Positions 17,892-25,057 of a stretch of 64,000 nucleotides of DNA are shown here, one piece after another. Source of the DNA: Microbacterium trichothecenolyticum (GTDB lineage: Bacteria > Actinomycetota > Actinomycetes > Actinomycetales > Microbacteriaceae); contig NZ_JAUTBF010000001.1 in assembly GCF_030818955.1 (NCBI RefSeq), positions 1,054,001 to 1,118,000 on the forward strand, written 5' to 3'. A program made the translations under genes and the position numbers. Every line of letters starts with the position of its first letter. Positions within the stretch are counted from its first letter, which is position 1. Under the pieces are notes generated by a model. It did no database searches. It had not been told where the DNA came from and saw only the letters and a program-made list of their open reading frames with translations.

Positions 17892-18107
17892 ATGTCGAAG
17901 GATCTGTCCAAGGGCGACCGCGTCAGCTGGGACACCCCGCAGGGAAAGACGCAGGGCGAGGTCGTGGAGAAGAAGACGAAGGACTTTCAGCACGACGGCC
18001 AGAAGTTCACGGCCTCCGATGACGACCCGGCTTACATCGTGAAGTCCGAGAAGTCGGGCTCGAAGGCCGCGCACAAGGGCTCAGCGCTGAACAAGCTGAA
18101 GAGCTGA
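17892..18107 (+). CDS. DUF2945 / hypervirulence-associated TUDOR-like protein
   Basis: A 71-residue basic, hydrophilic protein. LSKGDRVSWDTPQGKTQGEVV forms the short SH3/Tudor-like barrel, and YIVKSEKSG and the KGSALNKL tail are typical of the small DUF2945 family. The molecular role is unknown. GGAAGGAACACACC precedes the ATG. It is divergent from katA and is followed at once by a long palindrome. Confidence 0.8.
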   Translation: MSKDLSKGDRVSWDTPQGKTQGEVVEKKTKDFQHDGQKFTASDDDPAYIVKSEKSGSKAAHKGSALNKLKS

Positions 18108-18111
18108 ACGC

Positions 18112-18200
18112 CGGGCCGAACTCCTGAGTTTCGGGCGCCCCGCGCCCCATTGCGTGCGCCGAGCGGCGGCGCACGGCCCGTTTCTCAGGAGTTCGGCCCG
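18112..18200. repeat. Long palindromic element over the photolyase 3' end
   Basis: CGGGCCGAACTCCTGAG at 18112-18128 is the exact reverse complement of CTCAGGAGTTCGGCCCG at 18184-18200. Inside lies a second imperfect stem near GTGCGCCG / CGGCGCAC. The right arm contains the last codons and stop of the photolyase gene. It can serve as a terminator for both convergent genes but is larger than the simple hairpins elsewhere. Confidence 0.75.
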
Positions 18201-19648
18201 CCGCCGTCAGCGTCCCGCGCGTCGCGCCGCTTGCGCATCTGCGCCAGCGCCAGCCCCAGCCGGTGATTGCCGGCCAGCACGTCCTCGTGCCGCTCCAGGA
18301 ACGCCCAGTACGCGTCGGTGAACACCGAGTCCTTGGCATCCTGCGCCGAGGGCCACCACGAGCCCATCTTCTGCAGGTAGGCCCCGCCCGACACGTAGGG
18401 CTTCGTGGCGACGAAGCCGCCGTCGGCGAACTGGCTCATCCCCATGACGTTGGGCACCATGACCCAGTCGTACGCGTCGACGAAGAGCGCGAGGAACCAC
18501 GCGTTGACCTGCCGCGGTGCGTACCCCTGCAGCAGGAACCAGTTGCCCAGCACCATGAGCCGCTCGATGTGGTGCGCATAGCCCCAGCGGTGCACGCGCT
18601 CGAGCACCGTGCGCACCGGGATCGGCAGGTCGCTCGGCATCCGCTGACCCGAGTACCAGTACTTCTCGACCCGCTTCTCCAGGTGCAACGCGTTGACGTG
18701 CTCGAGCTTCGGGTGCGCCCGGTACATGCCGCGCATGTACTCCCGCCAGCCGATCACCTGCCGGATGAACCCCTCGACGGATGCCAGCGGCGCATCGGTG
18801 CGGGTGGCTGCGGCGACCACTTCCTCGACGGTGAGCAGCCCGATGTTCAGCATCGGCGAGATGATCGCGTGGAAGAGGAAGGGCTCGTCGGCCTTCATCG
18901 CGTCTTCGTAGCGGCCGAAGTCGTGCAGGCGCTCGGCCACGAAGACGTCGAGCCAGTCGCGGGAGTCCTCGGGCGTCACCGGGAGCCAGAACTCCTCGGC
19001 TTTGCCCGGGTGGTCGGGGAACAACTCGTCCACCTCGGCGATGACCCCGCGGGTGATGTCGTCGTGCTCCAGCTGCGGCAGGGCCTGGATCTCCACGCCT
19101 TTCTTCGGCAGCGGCTTGCGGTTGTCGGCGTCGAAGTTCCACCGGCGGCCCGCGGGCTTGCCCCCGTCCATGAGGATGCCGGTGCGCCGGCGCTGCCAGT
19201 GGTAGAAGTCCTCCATGAGCGGCGTCGGGTGCTCCGCGAACCAGCCGTCGACCTCTTCTTCGGGGGTGAGGAACAGCCCGTCCGAGAGCACGTCGGTGTC
19301 GACGTCGTGCGCGGCGCAGATCGCGGCGATGCGTTCGTCGACGGGTCGGTTGGGATCGCTCATCCACTGCAGCTCGGTGACGCGGTGCTTCTTCAGCAGG
19401 CGCTCGAGGCCCGCTCTGAAGGTGAGGTCGTCGCCGAGTTCGATCCGCCGGACCGTCTTGCCGTCGGCCTCGAGCCGCGCGGCGGTGTGCCGCATGGCGG
19501 AGGTCAGCAGCACGATCTTGTGCCGGTGGTACGGGAGCTTGCGCCACCGCGGCGCCGACTCGATGAAGAAGAACTCCTCGACCTCCTCGTCGGCGAAGGA
19601 GGGGTGCTCAGCGAACTGCTGCGTCGCGAGGATCAGCGCGGCCTTCAT
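18185..19648 (-). CDS. Cryptochrome/photolyase, PhrB (FeS-BCP) class without cluster cysteines
   Basis: A 487-residue flavoprotein of the deoxyribodipyrimidine photolyase-related class that repairs (6-4) lesions or senses light. WNFDADNRKPLPK, the VIGWREYMRGMY helix, GYAHHIERLM and KPYVSGGAYLQKM are the family landmarks of the FAD site. PhrB-type enzymes hold a [4Fe-4S] cluster with four cysteines, one before the AHHI helix and three after SGGAY. Here those places read SDLPIPVR and GSWWPSAQDA. The only cysteine in the protein is C111, far from the site. The ATG follows GGAGG and overlaps the DUF2256 stop (ATGA). Activity is uncertain. Confidence 0.9.
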   Translation of the reverse strand: MKAALILATQQFAEHPSFADEEVEEFFFIESAPRWRKLPYHRHKIVLLTSAMRHTAARLEADGKTVRRIELGDDLTFRAGLERLLKKHRVTELQWMSDPNRPVDERIAAICAAHDVDTDVLSDGLFLTPEEEVDGWFAEHPTPLMEDFYHWQRRRTGILMDGGKPAGRRWNFDADNRKPLPKKGVEIQALPQLEHDDITRGVIAEVDELFPDHPGKAEEFWLPVTPEDSRDWLDVFVAERLHDFGRYEDAMKADEPFLFHAIISPMLNIGLLTVEEVVAAATRTDAPLASVEGFIRQVIGWREYMRGMYRAHPKLEHVNALHLEKRVEKYWYSGQRMPSDLPIPVRTVLERVHRWGYAHHIERLMVLGNWFLLQGYAPRQVNAWFLALFVDAYDWVMVPNVMGMSQFADGGFVATKPYVSGGAYLQKMGSWWPSAQDAKDSVFTDAYWAFLERHEDVLAGNHRLGLALAQMRKRRDARDADGGGPNS

Positions 19649-19800
19649 GCGTGCCTCCTCGCCGCGGCGGCCTTCGACCGGCACCCGCGCGAGCAGTACA
19701 GCACCTGGTCCCATTGATCGCGGCCGTTCCACCGCTTGCGGTCGGTGAACGGCCGTCCGCAGAACGCGCAGGGCTTGGAGAGCACCTCGGGTCTCGACAT
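19645..19800 (-). CDS. DUF2256 small zinc-ribbon-like protein
   Basis: Fifty-one residues that translate with two cysteine pairs: CAFCGRPFTDRKRW, then WDQVLYCSRGCR. This is the DUF2256 pattern, a short domain regularly found beside PhrB-class photolyases. Its function is unknown; metal binding is likely from the cysteines. The stop TGA shares its bases with the photolyase ATG, so the two are translated together. It is too short for a standard gene cutoff. Confidence 0.85.
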   Translation of the reverse strand: MSRPEVLSKPCAFCGRPFTDRKRWNGRDQWDQVLYCSRGCRSKAAAARRHA

Positions 19801-19933
19801 GCCGTCATCGTCGCAAAGCGGGCATCGCCGCCTCGGGGGGTTGCGTCGCTCGCCGCCGCACCCCCCTTGTCATAGGATCGCGAACCGTGCAATCCCCGCG
19901 CGCGAACACGCGCCGCCGTGGTCGGGTCGCCCC

Positions 19934-20065
19934 ATGGAATCGACACCGGATCGCACCAAAGACACCGCCGATCAGCCGGACGAGCTCGAAACGGCCGACA
20001 TCCCCGAGATCCCCGCCACGACCGACGACGACGGCACACCGGTCGACAACCCCTCCGGCGGGTGA
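19934..20065 (+). CDS. Small acidic hypothetical protein, 43 aa
   Basis: A short, strongly acidic peptide (DELETADIPEIPATTDDDGT in the middle) with no hydrophobic core, so probably disordered. I do not recognise it. Codon third positions are G/C-rich as in real genes. No strong ribosome site is seen; a possible TAGGAT -10 lies at about 19873. It may be real or a chance frame. Confidence 0.4.
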   Translation: MESTPDRTKDTADQPDELETADIPEIPATTDDDGTPVDNPSGG

Positions 20066-20109
20066 GCAGGCGTCGCGAAATCTCCCGGGCGGTGCAGGAG
20101 CATCCGTGC

Positions 20110-20115
20110 TAGCGT
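20110..20115 (+). promoter_or_regulatory. Putative promoter upstream of cspA unit
   Basis: GCTAGCGTGGAGG carries a TAGCGT -10. The leader from here to the 94-aa frame at 20275 is about 150 nt and contains nothing else that I recognise. Confidence 0.35.
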
Positions 20116-20274
20116 GGAGGTATTCGTTCTGGGACTTGCTTCATCGACGCCCGCCTCATCGCTGAGATGCCGGGCGCACGGCGCCGAGCCGTTTCCGATG
20201 GCGTTCCCACCCTCACTCATCGCGTGCGTCGCTCGATGGCTCCGGTCCTCGCGCCGCACTCGCGGAAAGTTCTC

Positions 20275-20559
20275 TTGTCTTCGTTTCCCCCCTCGTCACT
20301 TTCGTGGCGCCAGGCCGATCTCGACGTGTACGTCGCGACGGCCGGATCCGACTATGCCGGTTTCGTCGGCGCGGCCACCTCGGGCTTCGAGGCCCAAGGT
20401 CCGCTCGGTGAAGATCTCGGCATCCATGCGTCCGTCGATGCGGCTCGCGCCGCCGTCGACGGGCATCGCGTCCGCAGCACCGATACGGTGCCGCGGCGTC
20501 CCCGTCCGCTCCGCACGCGCCGGAGCGGCGCCCACGGCCGCATCTGCGGCCCAACATGA
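20275..20559 (+). CDS. Hypothetical protein upstream of cold-shock gene, 94 aa
   Basis: I do not recognise the family. The middle (LDVYVATAGSDYAGFVG, then LGEDLGIHASVDAARAAVDGH) reads like a compact beta-rich domain with a final helix, and codon third positions are G/C-rich. The tail is arginine-rich and may be disordered. The likely start is a TTG at 20275 preceded by GGAAAG; an ATG at 20237 in frame is the alternative. It ends 16 nt before cspA and may share its transcript. Confidence 0.45.
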   Translation: MSSFPPSSLSWRQADLDVYVATAGSDYAGFVGAATSGFEAQGPLGEDLGIHASVDAARAAVDGHRVRSTDTVPRRPRPLRTRRSGAHGRICGPT

Positions 20560-20575
20560 ATAAAGGAAGAACACG

Positions 20576-20779
20576 ATGGCCACTGGCACCGTGAAATGGT
20601 TCAACTCCGAAAAGGGCTACGGCTTCATCGCTCCCGATGACGGCTCCGCCGACCTGTTCGCGCACTTCAGCGCGATCCAGGGCAACGGCTTCAAGGAGCT
20701 GACGGAAGCACAGAAGGTCGAATTCGACGCCGAGCAGGGCCCCAAGGGCATGCAGGCGGCGAACATCCGCCCCCTCTGA
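20576..20779 (+). CDS. cspA: Cold-shock protein, CspA family
   Basis: A 67-residue single-stranded nucleic acid binding OB-fold protein. RNP1 is KGYGFI (residues 15-20) and RNP2 is DLFAHF (residues 26-31), where most relatives have VFVHF. AAAGGAAG precedes the ATG. Such proteins melt RNA structure during cold or stress and growth. It is followed by a strong terminator. Confidence 0.95.
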   Translation: MATGTVKWFNSEKGYGFIAPDDGSADLFAHFSAIQGNGFKELTEAQKVEFDAEQGPKGMQAANIRPL

Positions 20780-20792
20780 GCTCCGCTTACAC

Positions 20793-20835
20793 CGAAAGCC
20801 GGGAGCGTCGCCACGCGCGACGAGCCCGGCTTTCG
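20793..20835 (+). terminator. cspA terminator
   Basis: An 11-bp perfect stem (CGAAAGCCGGG / CCCGGCTTTCG) followed by TCGTCGTG. It starts 14 nt after the cspA stop. Confidence 0.9.
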
Positions 20836-21019
20836 TCGTGTTCGGACGGCTCGCCACATGGCGACCTCCGCATGTCAGGAGCCTGTCCATTCCCCGTGAG
20901 GCTCCTCCACATGTGGGCGTATTCCGCAGGCCCCATACGCGGGACCGTAGTGTGGGCCACAGCCGGGGCAGTCGCCTCGTCTCGCGGCCTCAGGCCACCC
21001 CAACTCGAGGAGCCAGTTC

Positions 21020-22126
21020 ATCGCCTCCACCATCGTCGAGTCCCGCCTCGGCCCCGTTCGTCAGACCTATTCCGGCACCACCGAATTCCCCCCGATCGCC
21101 AAGGCCTACACCGAGCTGTCGCAGGTCGTCCGCGAGAGTGGCCTGCTCGTGCGCACCCGCGTCTTCTACGCCTTCGTCGGCACGGCGCTCGCCCTCGGCT
21201 TCGCGGGCTGCATCACCGGTTTCGTCATGCTGGGCGACAGCTGGTTCCAGCTGCTGATCGCCGCGGCCCTCGGCATCCTGTTCACCCAGGTGGCCTTCCT
21301 CGCGCACGAAGCGAACCACCGTCAGATCTTCTCGTCCGGTCCGGCGAACGACCGGCTGGCCCTGTGGATCGGCAACGGCATCGTCGGCATGAGCCAGTCG
21401 TGGTGGGCGTCGAAGCACACGCGCCACCACGCCAACCCCAACCGCGTCGGCAAAGACCCCGACATCGAGATCGACACCATCTCGTTCCTCGACGAGGACG
21501 CCGTCAAAGCCCGCGGCATCCAGCGCTGGATCACCCAGCGGCAGGGCTGGCTGTTCTTCCCCCTGCTCACGCTCGAGGGCCTGAACCTGCACGTCCTCGC
21601 GATCCGCCACCTGCTCTCTCGCGGTGAGGTCAAGGGACGCTGGACCGAGCTCGGGCTCATCGCGGTGCGTTTCGCCGTCTTCGTGGCGCCGGTCTTCATC
21701 TTCCTGCCTCTCGGCATGGCGTTCGCCTTCCTCGGCGTGCAGCTCGCGGTGTTCGGCGTCTACATGGGGGCTTCGTTCGCCCCGAACCACAAGGGCATGG
21801 CCGTCATCGCACCCGGCGCGAAGCTCGACTTCTTCAGCAAGCAGGTGCGCACCTCGCGCAACATCTCCGGCGGCTGGTGGGCCACCTGGCTCATGGGCGG
21901 CCTGAATTACCAGATCGAGCACCACCTGTTCCCGAACATGCCGCGGCCGCACCTGAGCCGTGCGCGGGAGATCGTGATCGAGCACTGCACGACGCTGAAC
22001 GTGCCCTACGTCGAGACCACGTTGCTGCAGTCCTACGGCATCGTCATCGCCTACTTGAACCGCGTGGGACTCGCCGCGCGCGACCCCTTCGAGTGCCCGC
22101 TCACGTCGGCGGCCCGACGGGTCTGA
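21020..22126 (+). CDS. Fatty acid desaturase / acyl-lipid desaturase
   Basis: A membrane di-iron desaturase of about 368 residues. The three histidine boxes are HEANH (near 98), HTRHHANPN (near 138) and QIEHHLFP (near 302), in the acyl-lipid/DesA3-like arrangement. Four hydrophobic helices lie between them. The family-like N-terminus (IVESRLGPVRQTYSG, then FPPIAKAYTELSQ) is read in frame from 21020, but the frame holds no ATG, GTG or TTG there: it is open from 20951, and GAGGAG at 21007-21012 is spaced for an ATC codon at 21020. The next normal start is the GTG at 21149, which would remove 43 conserved residues. Confidence 0.9.
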   Translation: MASTIVESRLGPVRQTYSGTTEFPPIAKAYTELSQVVRESGLLVRTRVFYAFVGTALALGFAGCITGFVMLGDSWFQLLIAAALGILFTQVAFLAHEANHRQIFSSGPANDRLALWIGNGIVGMSQSWWASKHTRHHANPNRVGKDPDIEIDTISFLDEDAVKARGIQRWITQRQGWLFFPLLTLEGLNLHVLAIRHLLSRGEVKGRWTELGLIAVRFAVFVAPVFIFLPLGMAFAFLGVQLAVFGVYMGASFAPNHKGMAVIAPGAKLDFFSKQVRTSRNISGGWWATWLMGGLNYQIEHHLFPNMPRPHLSRAREIVIEHCTTLNVPYVETTLLQSYGIVIAYLNRVGLAARDPFECPLTSAARRV

Positions 22127-22145
22127 CCCGCCTCACACGCACGCG

Positions 22146-22186
22146 CCGAGGGCGCCGCGCCGGTTCTCCGGTGTCGGCGCCCTCGG
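22146..22186. terminator. Terminator between desaturase and phosphoesterase genes
   Basis: A 12-bp perfect stem, CCGAGGGCGCCG (22146-22157) with CGGCGCCCTCGG (22175-22186), with a 17-nt loop. It lies between convergent genes. Confidence 0.85.
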
Positions 22187-22233
22187 TGCGTTCCGGGGCG
22201 ACGGCGTTCCGCGCCGGGTGAGCCGCGGGCGGC

Positions 22234-22737
22234 TCAGTCGCGCACGACCTCGTGCACCACGACGTCGCGGATGGCCCCCTGCGCGAGGCTGAGCGTCATC
22301 ATCGTGCAGCGCGGCTGCCGGCGCCGGTCCGTGGGCGAGCCGGGGTTGAGCAGGCGCAGTCCCGCCGGCGTCGTGGTGTCCCACGGGATGTGGCTGTGGC
22401 CGAACACGAGCAGGTCGGTGTCGGGGAACGCGGCATCCATTCTCTTCTCCCGCCCCGTGGCCGCGCCGGTATCGTGGACGACGGCGACACGGACGCCCTC
22501 GATCTCGGTCCGCGCGATCTCGGGCAGACGCGCGCGCAGGTCGGGCCCGTCGTTGTTGCCCCACACCCCGAGCACCGGGCCGAGGGCGGCGAGCTCGTCG
22601 AGCACGGATGCCGTGACCCAGTCGCCCGCGTGCACGATGAGGTCGACCTCGGTTGCCGCTCGCCGCACGGCCTCGGGCAGGGTCCGCGCCCGCTTCGGCA
22701 CATGCGTGTCGGCCACGAGGAGCAGTCGGGATGCCAT
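22234..22737 (-). CDS. Metallophosphoesterase, YfcE/MJ0936 type
   Basis: A 167-residue calcineurin-like phosphodiesterase. Metal-site motifs run in order: VADTHVPK (D-x-H), VHAGDW (GD), WGNND (GNxD), and FGHSHIPW (GHSH). The small size places it in the YfcE/MJ0936 group, which hydrolyses phosphodiesters such as bis-pNPP in vitro; the physiological substrate is unknown. A TAGCGT hexamer lies 6 nt before the ATG at 22737, so the transcript is probably leaderless. Confidence 0.88.
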   Translation of the reverse strand: MASRLLLVADTHVPKRARTLPEAVRRAATEVDLIVHAGDWVTASVLDELAALGPVLGVWGNNDGPDLRARLPEIARTEIEGVRVAVVHDTGAATGREKRMDAAFPDTDLLVFGHSHIPWDTTTPAGLRLLNPGSPTDRRRQPRCTMMTLSLAQGAIRDVVVHEVVRD

Positions 22738-22743
22738 GCCCCC

Positions 22744-22749
22744 ACGCTA
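22744..22749 (-). promoter_or_regulatory. -10 element of phosphoesterase gene
   Basis: TAGCGT on the minus strand, 6 nt from the ATG at 22737. Confidence 0.5.
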
Positions 22750-22830
22750 TCGAGGCCGGCGCGCGCCCGCGCCGCGCAGGGGCAGCAGCTGCGCAGGGGC
22801 ATCGGCGACGTCGGAGCGGACCGCCCGGTC

Positions 22831-22866
22831 GACCCCGCCCCCGCGACCGACCCCGCCCCCGCGACC
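22831..22866 (+). repeat. Perfect 18-bp tandem duplication
   Basis: GACCCCGCCCCCGCGACC occurs twice head to tail (22831-22848 and 22849-22866), 15 nt before the DUF3054 gene. It would read DPAPAT twice in the frame of that gene, but no start codon lies upstream in frame. Confidence 0.8.
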
Positions 22867-22881
22867 GGCGACAATGGAGAG

Positions 22882-23262
22882 GTGCCGGCATCCCGATTCC
22901 CCGTCGTCCCCCTGCTCGTCGACGCCGCGCTCGTCGTGGTCTTCGCCGCCGTCGGCCGCGCGACGCACGACGGCGACGTGTTCGGTCCCTTTGGCTCGGG
23001 CTTGGCGACGACCGCGTGGCCGTTCCTCGTAGCCCTGATCGTCGGCTGGCTCGTCGCACGGGCCTGGCGCCGTCCGCTCGCCCCGCTGCGCACGGGCGTG
23101 CCCGTGTGGCTGGTCACCGTCGCGCTCGGGATGGTGTTGCGCGCGATCAGCGGCCAGGGCGTCGCCGTGGCGTTCGTCATCGTCGCGACGCTGACCCTCG
23201 GGCTGTTCCTCGTCGGGTGGCGCGGCATCGTCCGGCTCGTGAGCCGGGTACGGCGCAGCTGA
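22882..23262 (+). CDS. DUF3054 domain membrane protein
   Basis: A 126-residue integral membrane protein with four hydrophobic helices. The family landmarks are the first helix with VGRATHDGD after it, the AWPFLVALIVGW helix, and GVPVWLVTVALGMVLR. DUF3054 has no known function. The only in-frame start after the divergent gene is the GTG at 22882, preceded by GGAGAG. Confidence 0.85.
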   Translation: MPASRFPVVPLLVDAALVVVFAAVGRATHDGDVFGPFGSGLATTAWPFLVALIVGWLVARAWRRPLAPLRTGVPVWLVTVALGMVLRAISGQGVAVAFVIVATLTLGLFLVGWRGIVRLVSRVRRS

Positions 23263-23325
23263 CCACGAACGGTCGCGCTCGGCGCGCCCCGCGCGGCTCG
23301 CATGACGCTCGGCCGCGCGTCGTCC

Positions 23326-23838
23326 TCAGTCGGCCAGCGAGACGTCGACCTGGATCTCCGCCGCGAGCCGCTCCAGCTCCTCGATCAGGTCGTCCGTCTC
23401 GACCCCGCCGACGAGCGTCACGGTGATCGCGGCCTCGAAGAGACGTCCGCCCGCCATCGCGGCATCCGTGGTCTGCGTCGACATCCGCTCGATGCTCACC
23501 CCGCGCGAGCTCAGCGCCGCGGAGATCTCGCGCACGATGCCGGGGCGATCGTTGCCGATGACCTCGAGCGTCACGCTGTGCGGGGCGGATGCCGTGCCCT
23601 CGGGCGCTCCGGTGTGCACGGTGACGGTCAGGGTTCCGGCCAGCGCCTCCAGCGCGCCGCGCAACGCGTCGGCGTGATCGGCGGCGACCGAGACCTCGAC
23701 GATGCCGGCGAACGCACCGGCCAGCTCGGCGAGCTCGCTGTTCTCCCAGTTGCCGCCATGGGCGTCGACGATGTCGGCGACCGCGGACACGAGTCCGGCA
23801 CGATCGTCGCCGACGACGGTGAGCACGAGGGTGGTCAT
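23326..23838 (-). CDS. Tandem ACT-domain protein, GcvR-like
   Basis: A 170-residue protein made of two ACT domains: residues 1-80 (LTVVGDDRAGLVSAVADIV, HGGNWENS) and 90-170 (LEVIGNDRPGIVREISAAL, GVSIERMSTQ). The layout matches glycine-cleavage repressor-type and other small regulators that bind an amino acid at the domain interface. No DNA-binding domain is present, so it would act through another protein. The ligand is unknown. A TACGCT hexamer lies 6 nt before the ATG. Confidence 0.85.
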   Translation of the reverse strand: MTTLVLTVVGDDRAGLVSAVADIVDAHGGNWENSELAELAGAFAGIVEVSVAADHADALRGALEALAGTLTVTVHTGAPEGTASAPHSVTLEVIGNDRPGIVREISAALSSRGVSIERMSTQTTDAAMAGGRLFEAAITVTLVGGVETDDLIEELERLAAEIQVDVSLAD

Positions 23839-23844
23839 GGCCCC

Positions 23845-23850
23845 AGCGTA
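23845..23850 (-). promoter_or_regulatory. -10 element of ACT-domain gene
   Basis: TACGCT on the minus strand, 6 nt from the ATG at 23838. Confidence 0.45.
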
Positions 23851-23866
23851 GCCATCCGCCCCCTGC

Positions 23867-23872
23867 TAGCGT
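23867..23872 (+). promoter_or_regulatory. Promoter of DUF6412-yidC unit
   Basis: GCTAGCGTGGGAGG holds a TAGCGT -10 and repeats the string seen at 13737. Confidence 0.4.
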
Positions 23873-23900
23873 GGGAGGCATTCGCGAAGGGGGTGGACGC

Positions 23901-24179
23901 GTGATCGCATCGTTGATCGGCATGCTCAACCTTCTGCTGGCCTTCGCCGAGGTGTCGCTCACCCCCGGTGACGGCGCTCCCCTGCTGGCCCTCGTTCTGG
24001 CCGCGGCCGTCGTCGTGACCGTGGTCGTCGTCATGGTGGTGCTCCCGGCCCTCGTAGCCGCCGCGCCGCCGCCGTCGCCGCGGCCGATCGATCCGTCCGC
24101 TCCGCTCGCGCAGAGCGACCCCGATGCCGCCGGGCACCCCCGCCCGCGCGCACCGGGGCGCAGCGTCCGCACCGCGTAA
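23901..24179 (+). CDS. DUF6412-like small membrane protein
   Basis: A 92-residue protein with two hydrophobic helices (residues 1-18 and 25-58) and a Pro/Ala-rich hydrophilic tail. Small proteins of this shape, assigned to DUF6412, commonly precede a YidC paralogue in Microbacteriaceae. The role is unknown; a link to membrane insertion is inferred from position only. The GTG at 23901 follows AAGGGGGTG. Confidence 0.6.
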   Translation: MIASLIGMLNLLLAFAEVSLTPGDGAPLLALVLAAAVVVTVVVVMVVLPALVAAAPPPSPRPIDPSAPLAQSDPDAAGHPRPRAPGRSVRTA

Positions 24180-24325
24180 TCCCACGCCCTCCCCGTCGAT
24201 CGACGCCGGGAGGCGGCATCCGGGATCCGCGGTGCCGGTCGCCCGCGCGCCGACGGACAAACCCCTCTCCTCGCCGCGCCCCGCGACCGATCGACCCGTG
24301 ATCGCCGCACAGAACGGACGCCCTC

Positions 24326-25057
24326 GTGGACCTCTTCGCCTTTCCCCCTCTCGCCTCGTTGCTCGACCTGACCACGCGAGCCCTGCTCGCCCTCACCTCT
24401 GCCCTCGAACCGCTCGCCGGCTCCGCCGCGGCGGCCCTCGCCGTCGTGGCCGTGACCCTCGCGGTGCGGCTCCTGCTGATCCCCGTGGGGGTGTCACAGG
24501 CGCGCGCCGAGCAGACCCGCGCCCGTCTCGCCCCGCGCCTGCGCGTGCTGCGCGAGCGGTTCGGGAAGAATCCCGAGCGGCTGCAGCGCGAGACGATGCA
24601 GCTGTACCGCGACGAGGGGGCGTCTCCGCTGGCGGGCTGCCTGCCGATGCTCGCGCAGATGCCCGTCGTCGGACTGCTCTACGCCGTCTTCCTGCACCCG
24701 ACGGTGGGCGGGCAGGCGAACGCCCTGCTCTCGCACGAGCTGTTCGGCGTGCCCCTGGGCCGCAGTCTCGTCGGGGCGCTGTCGACCGGAACGGTGGATG
24801 CCGCCACCCTCGCGGTCGTCGGAGCGCTCGTGCTCGTCATGGTCGGTGTCGCCGAGCTCACCCGCCGCCGACTGCGCCCGGCCGTGGACCCCGCGGCGCC
24901 GGCGTGGATGGCGGGCATGGCGGGCGCGCTCCAATTCACCACGGCTGTCGTGGCGCTGTTCGTCCCGCTCGCAGCCGCGCTCTATCTGAGCGTCACGACG
25001 GTGTGGACGCTCATCCAGCGGATCGTGCTCCGGCGCCGATACCCGCTGCCGGAGTGA
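24326..25057 (+). CDS. yidC: YidC/Oxa1 family membrane insertase
   Basis: Inserts or folds membrane proteins. The 243-residue product has five hydrophobic segments. The cytoplasmic C1 loop (RLAPRLRVLRERFGKNPERLQRE) lies at about residues 68-92, and the family signature GCLPMLAQMPVVGLLYAVF follows. It is shorter than the rpmH-rnpA-linked YidC and lacks its long tail, so it is probably a second paralogue with a specialised client set. The start is a GTG at 24326. The last 47 nt overlap the convergent MFS gene. Confidence 0.9.
   Translation: MDLFAFPPLASLLDLTTRALLALTSALEPLAGSAAAALAVVAVTLAVRLLLIPVGVSQARAEQTRARLAPRLRVLRERFGKNPERLQRETMQLYRDEGASPLAGCLPMLAQMPVVGLLYAVFLHPTVGGQANALLSHELFGVPLGRSLVGALSTGTVDAATLAVVGALVLVMVGVAELTRRRLRPAVDPAAPAWMAGMAGALQFTTAVVALFVPLAAALYLSVTTVWTLIQRIVLRRRYPLPE

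Noticed and set aside
16440..18074. 544-codon minus frame overlapping katA
   Set aside because: Arg/His-rich out-of-frame reading of the catalase gene.
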